The translations under genes and the position numbers were made by a program. DNA of 64,000 nt from Allium sativum (Eukaryota > Streptophyta > Magnoliopsida > Asparagales > Amaryllidaceae): assembly GCA_030737875.1 (NCBI GenBank), contig CM060909.1:34585159-34649158 (forward strand), given 5' to 3'. Below the pieces are notes generated by a model. That model was given only the letters and a program-made list of their open reading frames with translations. It searched no databases and was not told where the DNA came from. Shown piece by piece: positions 32,901 through 44,525 of the stretch (position 1 is its first letter; each line of letters opens with the position of its first letter).

Positions 32901-35900
32901 GTATTGGGATGATATTTGACGTACACTAATCCCGATTGTTTAGTTGTATGTCAGTCGATGGGTTGACAGGCTGTGTAAGCGTTAATTATTTATATTTGAT
33001 GCTTATGCAGTTGTGTGGTGCACTCTGGATGATTGTTGATGATTTATCGTTGTTATTATATACATATGTTGTAGAAAATCCATATAATTAACATTATATG
33101 GTAATTGATTGGGCGTCATTCCAATTTGGAAAATAAGGAATATTATAGAAAATAAATTCATGTGTTGAATAGAAAATAAATTCATGTGTTGAATAGAAAT
33201 AAAAATTCATGTGTTGAATAGAAATAAATTCATGTGTTGAATAGAATAAAAATTCATGTATAGATTAAATATTCATGTGTTGAATAGAATAAATATTCAT
33301 GTGTTGAATAGAATAAACATTCATGTGTTGAATAAATGCCGTGTTGATTAGATTGACGTCATTTTGACGTGAACGATATTTATATAAATTTTATTCATTT
33401 CTATAATGAATATAGAAAAGAAAGTGATTTCAAAATATAATGTTTTGAAAATATTATCATTTGTATATCAATGATGTGGAATATTCAATTTTGATTCAAA
33501 ATTGAATATGAAGTTGAAATCGTTTCGAAACGAATTTAAAACGATTTATAAAATACGTTTTGAAAGGAAATCGACGAAATATATATAATATATATTATAT
33601 ATATGGCCTGAATAGAACGCGCCGCGCCGCGGCAGTTCGCGAATTTCGACCATTGACTTCGAATGGACGTTACGGGAGATCCTACCGTCGGATTCTCCTA
33701 AAACCAGAACCGTTGGGTTCATATCGAAAAGAGATTTCTAACGAATATTAGAGATTTGAAATCTAATGGTTGGATTTGGAATTATGTCCAAATCAAATTT
33801 GGAAAAGGTTGCTGTAAGTGCAGTTCGATGGCCGTTGATGGAATTCGACTGTACAGGCCTTGATAAAATTATTTAAAACAGTAATAATTTGTTAAAGTCA
33901 TAAGAAATGATTTGTGAAGAATTGAGATGAAAAATTCCAAATTTGAAAAGATAAAAATAGATTTTTATCGAAATGAACTAGTTTTGAACTAGAATAATAA
34001 TTTATTTATCTCTAAATAAAGAAATTGGATTTGAAAGGGTTTTAAATGTAACCAGAAGTTTCAATAATTAAATTGGAATGGAATGTGATTTTGGGTTTAT
34101 AGTGAACCGTGTTTTAAATGACATTGGTTCTTTAACCCAGTTAAAGACAGGATGTGATTTCCCAAGTTAAACAATCATTAAAATTGATTTTTGGGAAGAT
34201 TAAAACCAAGTGGAGTTTTAATGAATCTTTAATTAGATTGAATTGATCGAGAATGGAGTATCACAAGTTTTGCTCCAGGCGATAGTTAAATCTTTAATTA
34301 GATTTGAACGTGAAATGGTAATTGAATTTACCGATAACACCGTGGTGTTAGATATGAAGTATGACCAGTTTTACTTCATGGGATGAATAGGTTGGGATTG
34401 GGAAATAAAATAAATGATTACTTTAGTGTGGTTCGCTAATCCCGACTAATTTGAATTGATATTCAAAGGAAGGTTAAAGAATAAATTTAAAGAATTTATC
34501 TTTAATAAAATTAATGGGAACCTTTCCCAATGTTTAAGAATATTTGAACAAAAGAATATTCTGGATTGGAATGAGGCGTATGTTTTGTTTGTGTAACACT
34601 TGTTTTATTATATACGCGAGTTATTCAGAAAGGTCGGGTTTATCCCATTCTGAATAACTGATTCAACGTGGTGTCAAGAATGAAGACGGTGGTTGAAGAC
34701 CGGAGGTCTTCACATCGTTTGGGTGATTACTGATGATGTTGATGGGGTTGTACATCCAAGAGGAGGGATTCAGTTGGTGATCGTCCAGACGTAATTGGAG
34801 ATCGATGGATATGCGAGGTACAAGGTGCCTCCGGTTTCGTTCAGGCCCAGAACAAACTTGTAAATGGACTGTGTGTCTGACATTCGATTTTATTCTGTGT
34901 GATTGATTTCTATTAAATATATATCTGTTTGGCGGAGGAGAATTTATTCTCTTGCTTAATGCCCTTCTCTGAGACGTACGAGCTCAGGGGTTATATATTA
35001 ATGGATATCAATCGCATGGAATGAATTGCCTGTGTGGCATGCCTAAGTGGCAAATGATCAAGGCTTTTGTTGAAAAGCAGAGTCTTGTGGTTGATGATCA
35101 AAGCACGGCCTGTGTGACATAGCTTTGTGTAGCATTGATTCGCGAGCCACACACCCCGGTTGTAAACCAAAAACGGGAGAGGACATCAGGGAGGGCATGC
35201 GTTTCTTTCTAGCTAGGGTAGTGTAAGTGACCTACCAGCCCTGACATTTATATTATTTTCACCTGTGTGGTTGTTGTTGTTGTGAGGCGCCTCAGATATA
35301 TCGACGACCATGTGGAGCCGATGGAGTCATTTGGCTCATTTACACCCCAAAGGGTGGGGAAAGGCAGTGTTCAGGCATAATAATCCACATCGGTGGACCG
35401 GCCCTGACAATCCAAGGCATGCCTGCGCGCTTGCCTGAGGGGCGGGCTAGAGCGTCTCGAATACGGTAGAGGACGATCCCTTGCCTCGATTCACAGATGG
35501 AAATCCAATTTCCAAATACGACACCGTGCAGTTTTGATTGTATACTTATATATGGCAACACAGTGATATGGGGCACTTATGCCGTCTATGATTGATACTT
35601 ATGATTGAAATTGTTTTGACACTATACACTTATAGTAATAATAAAACATGAAATTTAGCGTATCAAGCATTCTTTGGCTATTATAAGGTAAAAACCCTAT
35701 CCTCCGGCTTGCGTTGCATTGTGTGGTGGGGCCTGGGTCTTATAATATCTTCATTGTTCTTTATTTAGCATTGCGTTGTTGTTTTATGCACTAGTATTCT
35801 TGGGAGGGAACCCGTTCCGTGTTATACGGCGTGGTCCCTTGATTTACCTAACTTTAAAATAAAGATTAATAATTGTTTTAGTTCTCACACCAGTCACATG

Positions 35901-36264
35901 ACTGACCTAGAGTTTATTGTTTTAACCTAAACTCTGGGTGCCCTTATTTTGACACGGGCAGCTAGTAGTTTTGGTTTTGCAGATTTATATTCATAGGATC
36001 CTGATTTACATCTGGATAGATATCCGGAAAGCTCTATATCCGTGTATTACTTCTAGTTGTGTATTATATTATTTTCCGCTGCTATGTAATGTATTGTAAT
36101 CTCTGATATTTTATAATGTATGTTATTTGTTAATACTCTGTATATTCTTGTATTCTGATGAATTGTTGTAATAAGCAATGAAATGTTCTTCTGTTTGCAT
36201 CACGATGTGGCTTGTTCTCAACTCAATCTGTGATTTCCCGTAAGGGGGATTTCAGGTCGTTTCA
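29998..36264 (+). mobile_element. Element I 3' LTR, uninterrupted (6267 bp)
   Basis: TGTAATAACCCGG...GTCGTTTCA followed by AACAC. It gives the full LTR layout: AT-rich start, C-rich leader with donor GTAAGT (31181-31186), 46-bp array (about 31271-31490), triple hairpin (31993-32097), 25-bp array (about 32150-32780), 23-bp array (about 33155-33335), TATA/GC block (about 33580-33640), hairpins at 34619-34659 and 34694-34712, then a T/G-rich end. No coding frame. A 6.3-kb LTR is unusually long for plants. Confidence 0.88.
32150..32780. repeat. 25-bp minisatellite in element I 3' LTR
   Basis: About 25 units of 23-25 bp around TTCATGTGTTGAA, longer than the matching array in the 5' LTR. The two arrays have changed copy number since insertion. 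Confidence 0.9.
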
Positions 36265-36269
36265 AACAC

Positions 36270-37163
36270 TGAGCACGTATATAAATTACCAAAGGATTAT
36301 GATATTGATGTAGATGCAACACTCTACACACCAAAAACTTAATACCATTTTTCCAAAATAACATACTTTAATTCGTGGTTAACCATAGATATCTTTATAT
36401 TGCCAGTAAAAGAACTATAGAATAGAACACTGACATAAATTATCATAAAACAACGTCATATATTCTTGATTTAGAGATGGAATTAGATATTTAGAATAAT
36501 AACAATTAAAGAAAATGAACCATATTATAAATGCAAACACTAACATAAACAATTTCTTCTTTTGGCAAATAAGCAACTAAACTAACATCAATTTCCTTTG
36601 TCAGTGTAAATCTAACAAAATTCATAGTAGTTTCCACATTTTATAAGTAACATCATCTATGAATGAAAATGCATGTAATATCATAATTTGATTCTTTTCC
36701 CAGTTCGAGACATTTTAGTGTAAAGCTTATATCTTAAATTCAAATTATTTTGTTGTTCAGAATGAACATACCTATAAAATACATTCATAAAATTGTATTA
36801 TTGTGAAAACATAAAGATATCAATTATTCAATATAATTATAAGTAACATAGCGATTTAATCAAGTTAGAAATGTACAATATTTTCGTGATCATAACTTGA
36901 ACCATTACCTGATCAAAGCATAATATATATGCTAATGATACCATTAACTTTGCTCTCATTTCAATGTGGGACGCTTTTGCAAACCATAGCTCAAAATATG
37001 ATTTTTTTTTTCAAAGTAAAGATGTAAGTAATCTCCATTTACCATCTAAACACTTATATTTTCCAATAATTAGCACGAAATATATTCTTAATTTGTAATG
37101 CATACTTTCGTACCCACTATAAAGAAATTTATACTTATTGGATTTTCTAGAAAAGTGAAGTAA
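36270..37163. other. Unassigned AT-rich sequence
   Basis: Continues the DNA that was open before element I inserted (joins position 6010). I find no gene, no tandem repeat and no match to other parts of the window. It may be the rest of the element 0 LTR or older intergenic DNA. Confidence 0.5.
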
Positions 37164-37379
37164 TGTTGTAATATATGAGTGAATATGCTTTTGTCATATT
37201 CTATTTAGTCCCACATCATGGGAATATGTCTAACATCAACTCCAAAGCCTATATATAAAGGAGCCAATGAAATATAAATGTACGCACTTGAAGTAATAGA
37301 AATAAAAGTCTCTCCCCTATCTTTTTTGTTCTCTCTAATGGCTTCTTGATTAACAAATATTCTATTTTATTTTATAACA
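37164..37379 (+). mobile_element. Short copia-like LTR
   Basis: About 216 bp from TGTTGTAATATATG to ...TTATAACA, followed by CGTTATCAGAAGAAAGCTCTAA. That junction resembles the end of short-LTR plant Ty1/copia elements, often seen as TAACACGTTATCAGCACG. TATATAAA near 37250 and an inverted repeat TCCCA...TGGGA near 37210 fit an LTR promoter. No second copy is in the window, so the start is a best guess. Confidence 0.45.
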
Positions 37380-40300
37380 CGTTATCAGAAGAAAGCTCTA
37401 ATCGATCTAATTGTAGATCTCAAAACAGTAGGTTATTTTTTTGACCCGATTGATTTGATTTTTCAAATCTCCATTTTTGTTAGATCTCTTCTCATTCTAG
37501 ATTTAAATCTATTGTGTTATCTTCTAGATTTTTTTTGTTTAGTCTTATAATTTTAGAACTCATATAGATCTACACCTTGAGATCTGATTCTTATTTTGTT
37601 AATCATATTTCAGATCTCACTCTATTATAGATTTGATTTTTTTTTTTTTGATGTAATCATACTATTGATTTCAAAATTATACTCAAATTATGTACATTTG
37701 AGATCCCTACATGATTTAAAAATGAGATGTTGATTGTAGTGATTTATCCTTTTGGATCGACAAATTTTTGTTCTTCTCTATTCAAATAAATTCATTAAAT
37801 TTAATTTTATTTTGTTACATAATTCATATTTCCGGAAGAAAAGTTGTATTGTTTCTTAGTGAAACAAATATAAATATAATACGTATCTGGAAGATCGTAC
37901 TAAATTCAGATCTAATATTGATATATCACCAGAAGTAAATTATGAAAAATAAACAAATGAAAAATCATAAAGTATATTAATTATTTGAAATCTGAAATAA
38001 TATGAAAGTTCATATGTTGAAGGAGAAAAAAAATAAAGCCCGAAGCTTTCTTAAATGTTGTGACATGAAAAGATTATACTTCCAGAGGAAGTTAAAAGAG
38101 ACACACACATCATAATATGTGACAATAACATTGGATTTAATAGAAAATCTCTAGACGGTTTTCATCTAACTGAAATATTTCATGTACAATTTATATTAAC
38201 TGAATATCCTGAAGATATAGTATGCATATTAATCTCTTAAAGAGATGTTTCAGAGATTTAATTTTATGTAGCAATCCAACATCCTAGAAGAGATGTTAGA
38301 GATTTTTCTTTGTTGCATTGCAATTGCATAAATAAAAGATATGTTCCCTGAAGGAATATCATACACTCCAGAAGTAGTGATTTCATTTCTCTTTTGAATC
38401 TTATTTTTATTTAATGCACCTAATATTATTACTGCATTTAAGGTTTGATATGTATTTTTGTATATTGATATGACATTTCAATAATTTGTATATATTTATC
38501 TTTGGAGGAGATAAGTTCATCCCAGAAGCGGTGATAACAAAATATCTTTAGAGGATATTTGTATATTTGGAAATGGTAAAATATCTCTAGAAGAGATCTG
38601 TTTATTTGAAAATAATAAAATATCTCCAAAAGAGATTTCTACAATTAAAGGTGATAAAATATTTGTAGAAAAAGAATTCATAAATTTTTCCTAAATGGTG
38701 TTCATGGAATATCCCAGAAGCGATATTATATTTTGATATGTCTATAAAAGAATTTTCATTAAAATATTTTCAGATATCAAAGATGATAATACAAATTTAA
38801 TGACTAAAGAAAATATGCGTCCAAAGATCATAAGAAAAGATTTAAATATTGATCTTAATTTAGCACACCTGAAGTGTTTGCAAAAGCAACTCTTGTTATA
38901 AAATGGAAAATTTAGAACCTGCGGTTTCTATAATGGTAAGAGATAATTTTGATATAAAAAGAAAGATCTAAAAGATTTATGTATAGATTTTTTTGTTGTG
39001 AATTTTACGTATAGATCTGCAAGTTTATGGAATTATTCATATTAAAGAATGTAAAATCTCGGTTCTATAATTATGCACTTTTACTCAATTCTTGATTAGA
39101 TATTATACATATATATGGTATTTAAAAAATAATCATGATAATTGAGAATGCAGTACAACTATAAGTTGTTTATTTCAGTTTTGTCATTGATCAATACTGT
39201 AGCTAAATCCAAATTTTATTATGTTCATTTAAGTAAAATTTATTTATTTGATTCATATATTTAGACCATATAATGGTTATTTCCGTTATTTTTATAATAA
39301 ATGCATTAAATGTATCGTTATGGTAATATAAATTGTATTGCCATATTATTATGTGTTAAAAGCATTAGTTATTATAAGTTAAATGATGTATGTTTGTATT
39401 TGGAAAAAGAATAGACATATGTATTATTATTCAATGTATTTGGCAACTAATATCTAATGCAATGGAAGTTGTATAACTCAGATATGAGACCTGAACTTTT
39501 GGATTATGAAAATAAAAGAAACTTTTTGATGAACTTTACAAGTTTGAAATCTTGACAATTAGCAAGAATGTAAAAGCTTCTAAATTAGAAGTATGATAAA
39601 AGGTTGAGAACCAAAAGTTCATCATAAATTAATAAACTAGACATAATATGTATGTTTATATATATGCATAGGAACTTGAAATTCCTTAATCAATGAACTT
39701 GAAATACTTCATAATTTAAAAGCCTAAAGCTTTATTGAAACTAAGTGAAATAAAAACATTAATAAAATTGATATCCAAAGATTTCACAATTTTCAAAATG
39801 ATCTGTATCTTGCTTATATATTTATATTTACATATTAGGTTGAAGAATAAATTTTAACAACTTAAAGTTGTTTACATATTTTATTTGAACAGAAGTTCAA
39901 TACAGTGGAACCAGAAGTTCAATACAATTGAACCAGAAGTTCAGTACAGTTTAGCAAACTTGAAATTGCTTATGTATTATTTGAACCAGAAGTTCAATAT
40001 GGATTAACAACTTGAAGTTGTTCATATATTTCATTTGAACCAGAAGTTCAATACAGTTCTAAATCAGATATTTTGGATATTATGAAATGATCTTTAAGAT
40101 TCACATAGACATTGCTTGATAAGCAAAAATTAATGATTGGAACATTATAAACAATTTGTCTAAAATCAATAAATTGAATGAGAGAGAATATGCAAATCAA
40201 TTACATATGTAATACGTGGACGCACGTATATACACATATATGCGAATATTTAATTAACAACCTGAAGTTTCCATGAGCTCATATTATAAATTATGCATAT

Positions 40301-41585
40301 ATTATTTTATATTTTAGAAAGTCGATTGACATCAATATTGAATGACCTAAAGTCATGTGCATATTCAAATGATAGAAAATTCCTCCAAGTCATTATATCA
40401 TTGAAAGGGAATAAACGATACAATATGAATGCATCTTATCAACTAATAAGAGCATTATCCTCCTACAATTGAAATACATCTAATGTATTTGCTAGCTATG
40501 ATACTATAATGGATCAAAAATGAATCCAAAGTAGGTTTATTATTTAAAGTGACAATGTTTGTCAACATTGAGGGGGAGGATAAAGGAATCATCGATGTTA
40601 AATATTTGCTAACATATAGAATTATGCAAAGTATTAAGTAACATGCATAAGTTATCAATTATGTCCCTAATAAACTTTCTCCAATATACATTTGAATCAC
40701 CGAAGGATCAAAAGGTGTAAATCACAGCAGAAAATGTGGTATAAAAGCCAGTCCAAATATCTTTGGAGTAAGTCATAAAGATGCAAAATAAAGGAGGTGA
40801 GTGTTCCAGAAGAAACACTTAAAGGTGCTTTGAAAGAAACCCATGGCATGATTGTCAAAATAACCTTAGAAGTGGTTTAGGTACCTAAAGCATGATAAGT
40901 TTTGAGATCTCAATAAATTATGCATAGAACTGACAAGAAATAATCATCGATGATAAATTAATAAATTATAAAGCGCTTATATTTATAAATGGATTAAAAA
41001 TCCCATATTAGAGAGAAACATGATTGGCCATCATGAAATTCTTATAAATAAGATATATGGACCTGTAGTCCATAAGATATGAACCTGTAGTTCATAAGAT
41101 AAAAATAGAAATATATATAATGACAAAAGCACATGGAAGTTTTTGAAGCACCATAGAATGTCAAGTGCCATAAGCATTGTATTTTTCAGAGATAACTGAA
41201 TTGATGGCGAAAGTGTTTAAAAACGCTTACAGTACCCTGAAGGTATAAACGATAAAAGTATACAAATTCCGAAAGAATTTAAATTACGTTGATAGTGATA
41301 AATAATGTAAAGAGCAAGAAATGTAGATTACAACATTCTTTTAAGTATTATTATGATGAAAATCTTGATATAATTCATGATGAGTAGATCACTTTTTGCT
41401 TTCAAGAATTGTTGTAATGAAACTCTTAATGTCAATTGAAGTAGTAGTTGCGATATGCAAAACTTATTATAATATATAAGTTCCTGAAGAACATAAATAA
41501 CATTTGTTATTATAAAGAATATCAAGAACATGGATGATAGATTACAACATTCTTCTAAGTACTATGAAAATCTTGATATACTTTA
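37380..41585 (+). mobile_element. Decayed internal region behind the copia-like LTR
   Basis: About 4.2 kb, very AT-rich, with stops in every frame. No gag or pol motif can be read with confidence; around 40800-40870 a short readable stretch (VPEETLKGALKETHGMIVK) may be a remnant but I cannot assign it. The region is dominated by many small inverted repeats (separate entry). Two related 45-bp segments lie at about 41327-41371 and 41540-41585. Element C begins at 41586 and may have cut this element in two. Confidence 0.4.
38035..41492. repeat. Family of >30 small hairpins with near-constant loop
   Basis: Perfect stems of 4-7 bp, all different, most around a 5-nt loop like CTGAA, CAGAA or TTAAA. 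Examples: AAAGC/GCTTT (38035-38049), ACTTCC/GGAAGT (38078-38092), ATATC/GATAT (38204-38218), ATCTC/GAGAT (38232-38246, 38583-38597, 38622-38636), AACAAC/GTTGTT (39856-39872, 40006-40022), TTGAAC/GTTCAA (39885-39900, 39981-39997), ATGAC/GTCAT (40342-40356), TATGGAC/GTCCATA (41056-41074), TATGAAC/GTTCATA (41078-41096), AAATTC/GAATTT (41264-41280), GTTC/GAAC (41480-41492). Their number and shared loop exceed what AT-rich DNA suggests by chance. Confidence 0.7.
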
Positions 41586-41838
41586 TGTAACACCCCGTAA
41601 TTCTACAACACTAGGATTCACAAATCAAGGCAAAATTAAATTTTAAAATCAAAATCAAGGGAAACACGCTGCGCCATTGTGTTCATCTCGGAATTTTGCA
41701 TGAAAACGAGTCCGAGTTTGCGTAAATCGGAGTCCGTATGAGGAAGATATGGCCTCCGGAGGATCCAGCAAAGTTCAGATTTCAAAACTGGTCGAGTTTG
41801 AAATTCAAAAACAGACGCAGATTGGGCAGGGAGGGAAT

Positions 41839-41988
41839 TTTCCCGCTCAAGGCACCCAGGTCGACTGGGTAGTCGACCTGGGTCACCCAGGTCGACCCCC
41901 CCTGCTTTTTCCTGTTTTCTGCACCTGGTTCGTTCTTCTGTATTCGGACGCCATCCTGACCAGATTCGTTGACTTCTACACTATATAA
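41839..41988 (+). promoter_or_regulatory. LTR promoter of element C: E2F-like site, palindrome, TATA box
   Basis: TTTCCCGC (41839-41846) fits the plant E2F consensus TTTSSCGC. A 28-bp palindrome with arms CCCAGGTCGACT/AGTCGACCTGGG and a GGGT centre follows (41855-41882), then a broken second copy (41886-41896). TATATAA lies at 41982-41988, followed by pyrimidine-rich sequence. The 3' LTR has the same order at 48142-48346. Confidence 0.6.
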
Positions 41989-42347
41989 ACAGCCCTAGTC
42001 TCCTTCTCTATTCACAATTCTTTTCTATCCTTATGCTGCCTCTGAGAAAATATATATATAAATAAATCAAGACGAGGAAGTGCTGCTCAAGTTGTCAAGA
42101 GGAGTTCGAATCAAGATTAAGGCTTCAAAATGAGAATCAAAGGCTAACGTCGCACGAATCATAGCAACGCCATCTTTCTTTTCTAATCTGAATCTCTGTA
42201 AGTCAGTTATTTTTAGATTTGAACGTTTCTCTCTGTTCGTGACATGAAATTAAAGGAATAAAAGAATATGCCAAATCTTTCTATTCGAACCTGTGCCTAT
42301 ATCTTTGGACCTAATTAAGAACTGTTATGATTCGATGATCAATTAGG

Positions 42348-42468
42348 CATTGCCTAAGACTATGAACATTGCCTATGACTATGACATTGCCTATGACTAT
42401 GAACATTGCCTATGACTATGGACATTGCCTATGACTATGAACATTGCCTATGACTGTGACTGTGACTA
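42348..42468. repeat. 19-bp tandem repeat (CATTGCCTATGACTATGAA)
   Basis: Six to seven units of 18-19 bp. The 3' LTR copy is at 48718-48840. Confidence 0.85.
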
Positions 42469-42627
42469 CGAGGATTATTTCCTTGATAAACCTATGCCTT
42501 TGATTAGAAAACATAAATGATTGCCTATGACATAACAAGGACATCTGTGATTAAACACCTGTGATTCATGACTAGGGAAGTGTTGCTTAAGTTTTGTTAC
42601 AATGAAATTGGGTCTAAACCCGATCAT

Positions 42628-42792
42628 CTATTCTGTCTATTCTTGGTTTTAGACCTTGGGAATTTACCTATTAAGTTAGGCCTACCCATGTTCTTGAACC
42701 GACGTCTCTATTCTGTCTATTCTTGGTTTTCTTTGGTTTTAGACCTTGGGAATTTACCTATTAAGTTAGGTCTACCCATGTTCTTGAACCGA
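42628..42792. repeat. 80-bp tandem duplication in element C LTR
   Basis: Two copies start at 42628 and 42708 with CTATTCTGTCTATTCTTGG; the second has a short extra TTCTTTGG-like insert. The 3' LTR has the same pair at about 48998-49165. Short plus-strand frames crossing it are repeat-derived. Confidence 0.8.
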
Positions 42793-43777
42793 TGTTGTTA
42801 TTCAACCCTTTTTATGCCAGTTAGTATGTCTATCTTTTGCATAGCATCTTTGGTTCATTCCCTATTTTCTACGAACCTAGCTTTATTTATAATCTAGACT
42901 GAATCACGATTATACGAACGGTGGGAATGCGGTTTGGGCAAAATATGAAATTTACTAAAAATGTAGTTTAACTTGGAAATTGGCATAAATTGGGAACATG
43001 TATTATGGCATGTTCATAGAAATGCAAATTGGATAAATTTGACATAAATTATAAGATGTGTAATTTGAATCTAGTATTGACGTGTAAATCTAGCATTTAC
43101 ATGAATAGTGAACTAGAGTAATAAGTCTAAAATTAGAATGTTGAATCGGAATTGGATTTGCTAATTTGGCATGGTAAGTATATTGGCATAAATGTGAAAT
43201 TGGCCATAATTGGGAGTAATTGGCAGGTTTAGCAAAATCATGGTTAGTGACACTTAATTTGGTATAGTCCACATACCAAAAAGCATAAATATGATTTACA
43301 AGGGGAAATGGGCCATAAGAATGAATGTAGACAATTTACATTAAAAGAGTAATTAGGAAATAAGTAAATTAGAAATAATTTACTTATAGAATTTGGCCTG
43401 AATGAGGAAATATAAATTTAGACAAAAGAAAGGTTTATTAATGACATCTCTTTTTATAATACATATACCAGAAAGTTCTAGGGTGACAGAGAGGATAGTG
43501 TCTAGGCTTGGGTTTGGAAAATACAAGTTTCCTGCTCTCCATAGCTATCCCTAACTGATCCGACGAACGGGATGGTTACTTTCAAAACTTGATTTGAAAA
43601 TAAATTGAAACCCTTTGAACTTAGAAAACACGAATATGCCTAGCCCGAGGTTAGACTGAGTTGCGATGTAAACCTGCCCGGAACCAACCGACACATTCAG
43701 TAGTCGCAACAATACCTGTCTAATGTGAGTAGTAGCGGCTTTAATTTATTTAGTTAAAGCTAGAACAATAATGGTAG

Positions 43778-44525
43778 GGTTAAGTTAACTAAGACACTTA
43801 ACCAGTTCAACATGATAACTAGACTGATGGATGGGGTTAGGTTCAGACTGACACTTAACACAGTTAAGCTAGAATGGGAGGGTTAAGTCCATAGGAACAC
43901 TTAACCAACTTAACACAGTTAAGCTAGAATGGGAGGGTTAAGTCCATAGGAACACTTAACCAACTTAACACAGTTAAGCTAGAATGGGAGGGTTAAGTCC
44001 ATAGGAACACTTAACCAACTTAACATAGTTAAGCTAGAATGGGAGGGCTAAGTCCATAGAGATACTTAACCAAACTCAAGGTAGCAAAACGAGACTTGTA
44101 GGGGTTAAGTAAAGTTAATACACTTAACCAAATTAATTTGTTAACTAGACTAGAGGTTGGGGTTAAGAAAAATCTAATACACTTAGCCAATTTTTGTTAG
44201 TTGGGCTAGACCGTAGGGTTAAGTAAACCTGAACACTTAACCATCAGGTTGTGATAAAGGAATGAGGTTAAGTCTAAAGCATGAAGGGATAATACTTAAC
44301 CATGAATAACATGTTAGTTAAGACAGACAGGCAAGGTTAAGTTAAAAAGGAACACTTAACCAACACAGGGTGAATGGGTAGGGTTAAGTAATAAGAAATA
44401 CTTAACCAATATAACTTGGTTTGTGGTGGGGTTAAGTCGACATGAATAACTGATAACACTTAACCAGTATAACAGGATGAATGAAGAGGGTTAAGTTGGC
44501 TTGAATTGAATAATGACACTTAACC
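43778..44525. repeat. Array of 14 inverted repeats GGTTAAGT...ACTTAACC
   Basis: Left arms start at 43778, 43835 (degenerate), 43881, 43936, 43991, 44046, 44103, 44161, 44217, 44266, 44335, 44382, 44430 and 44489. Arm gaps are 10, 10, 10, 10, 10, 10, 11, 12, 10, 20, 11, 10, 20 and 21 nt. Units lie 46-69 bp apart. At 43863-44070 they form a clean 55-bp tandem repeat; outside it the filler has diverged but the arms remain. GGTTAA matches the core of GT-1 (trihelix) boxes. Protein binding is an inference. Confidence 0.85.

Larger units (their letters stand above)
6016..36264 (+). mobile_element. Element I: non-autonomous LTR element with ~6-kb LTRs, carrying two nested elements
   Basis: The outer boundaries are LTRs beginning TGGAATAACCCGG (6016) and TGTAATAACCCGG (29998), both ending ...GTCGTTTCA (28950 and 36264), flanked by AACAC on both sides. 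Without the two nested insertions the 5' LTR is about 5.8 kb; the 3' LTR is 6267 bp. The internal domain (28951-29997) is about 1.05 kb and non-coding. This fits the large retrotransposon derivative (LARD) concept but is inverted in proportion: almost everything is LTR. The tRNA-Met primer site, purine tract and LTR start suggest mobilisation by Tekay-type gypsy enzymes, which is an inference. Confidence 0.85.

Noticed and set aside
43778..44525. CRISPR-like array
   Set aside because: Regular spacing recalls CRISPR, but repeats are 8-bp inverted arms inside a plant LTR, spacers are diverged tandem filler, and there are no cas genes.
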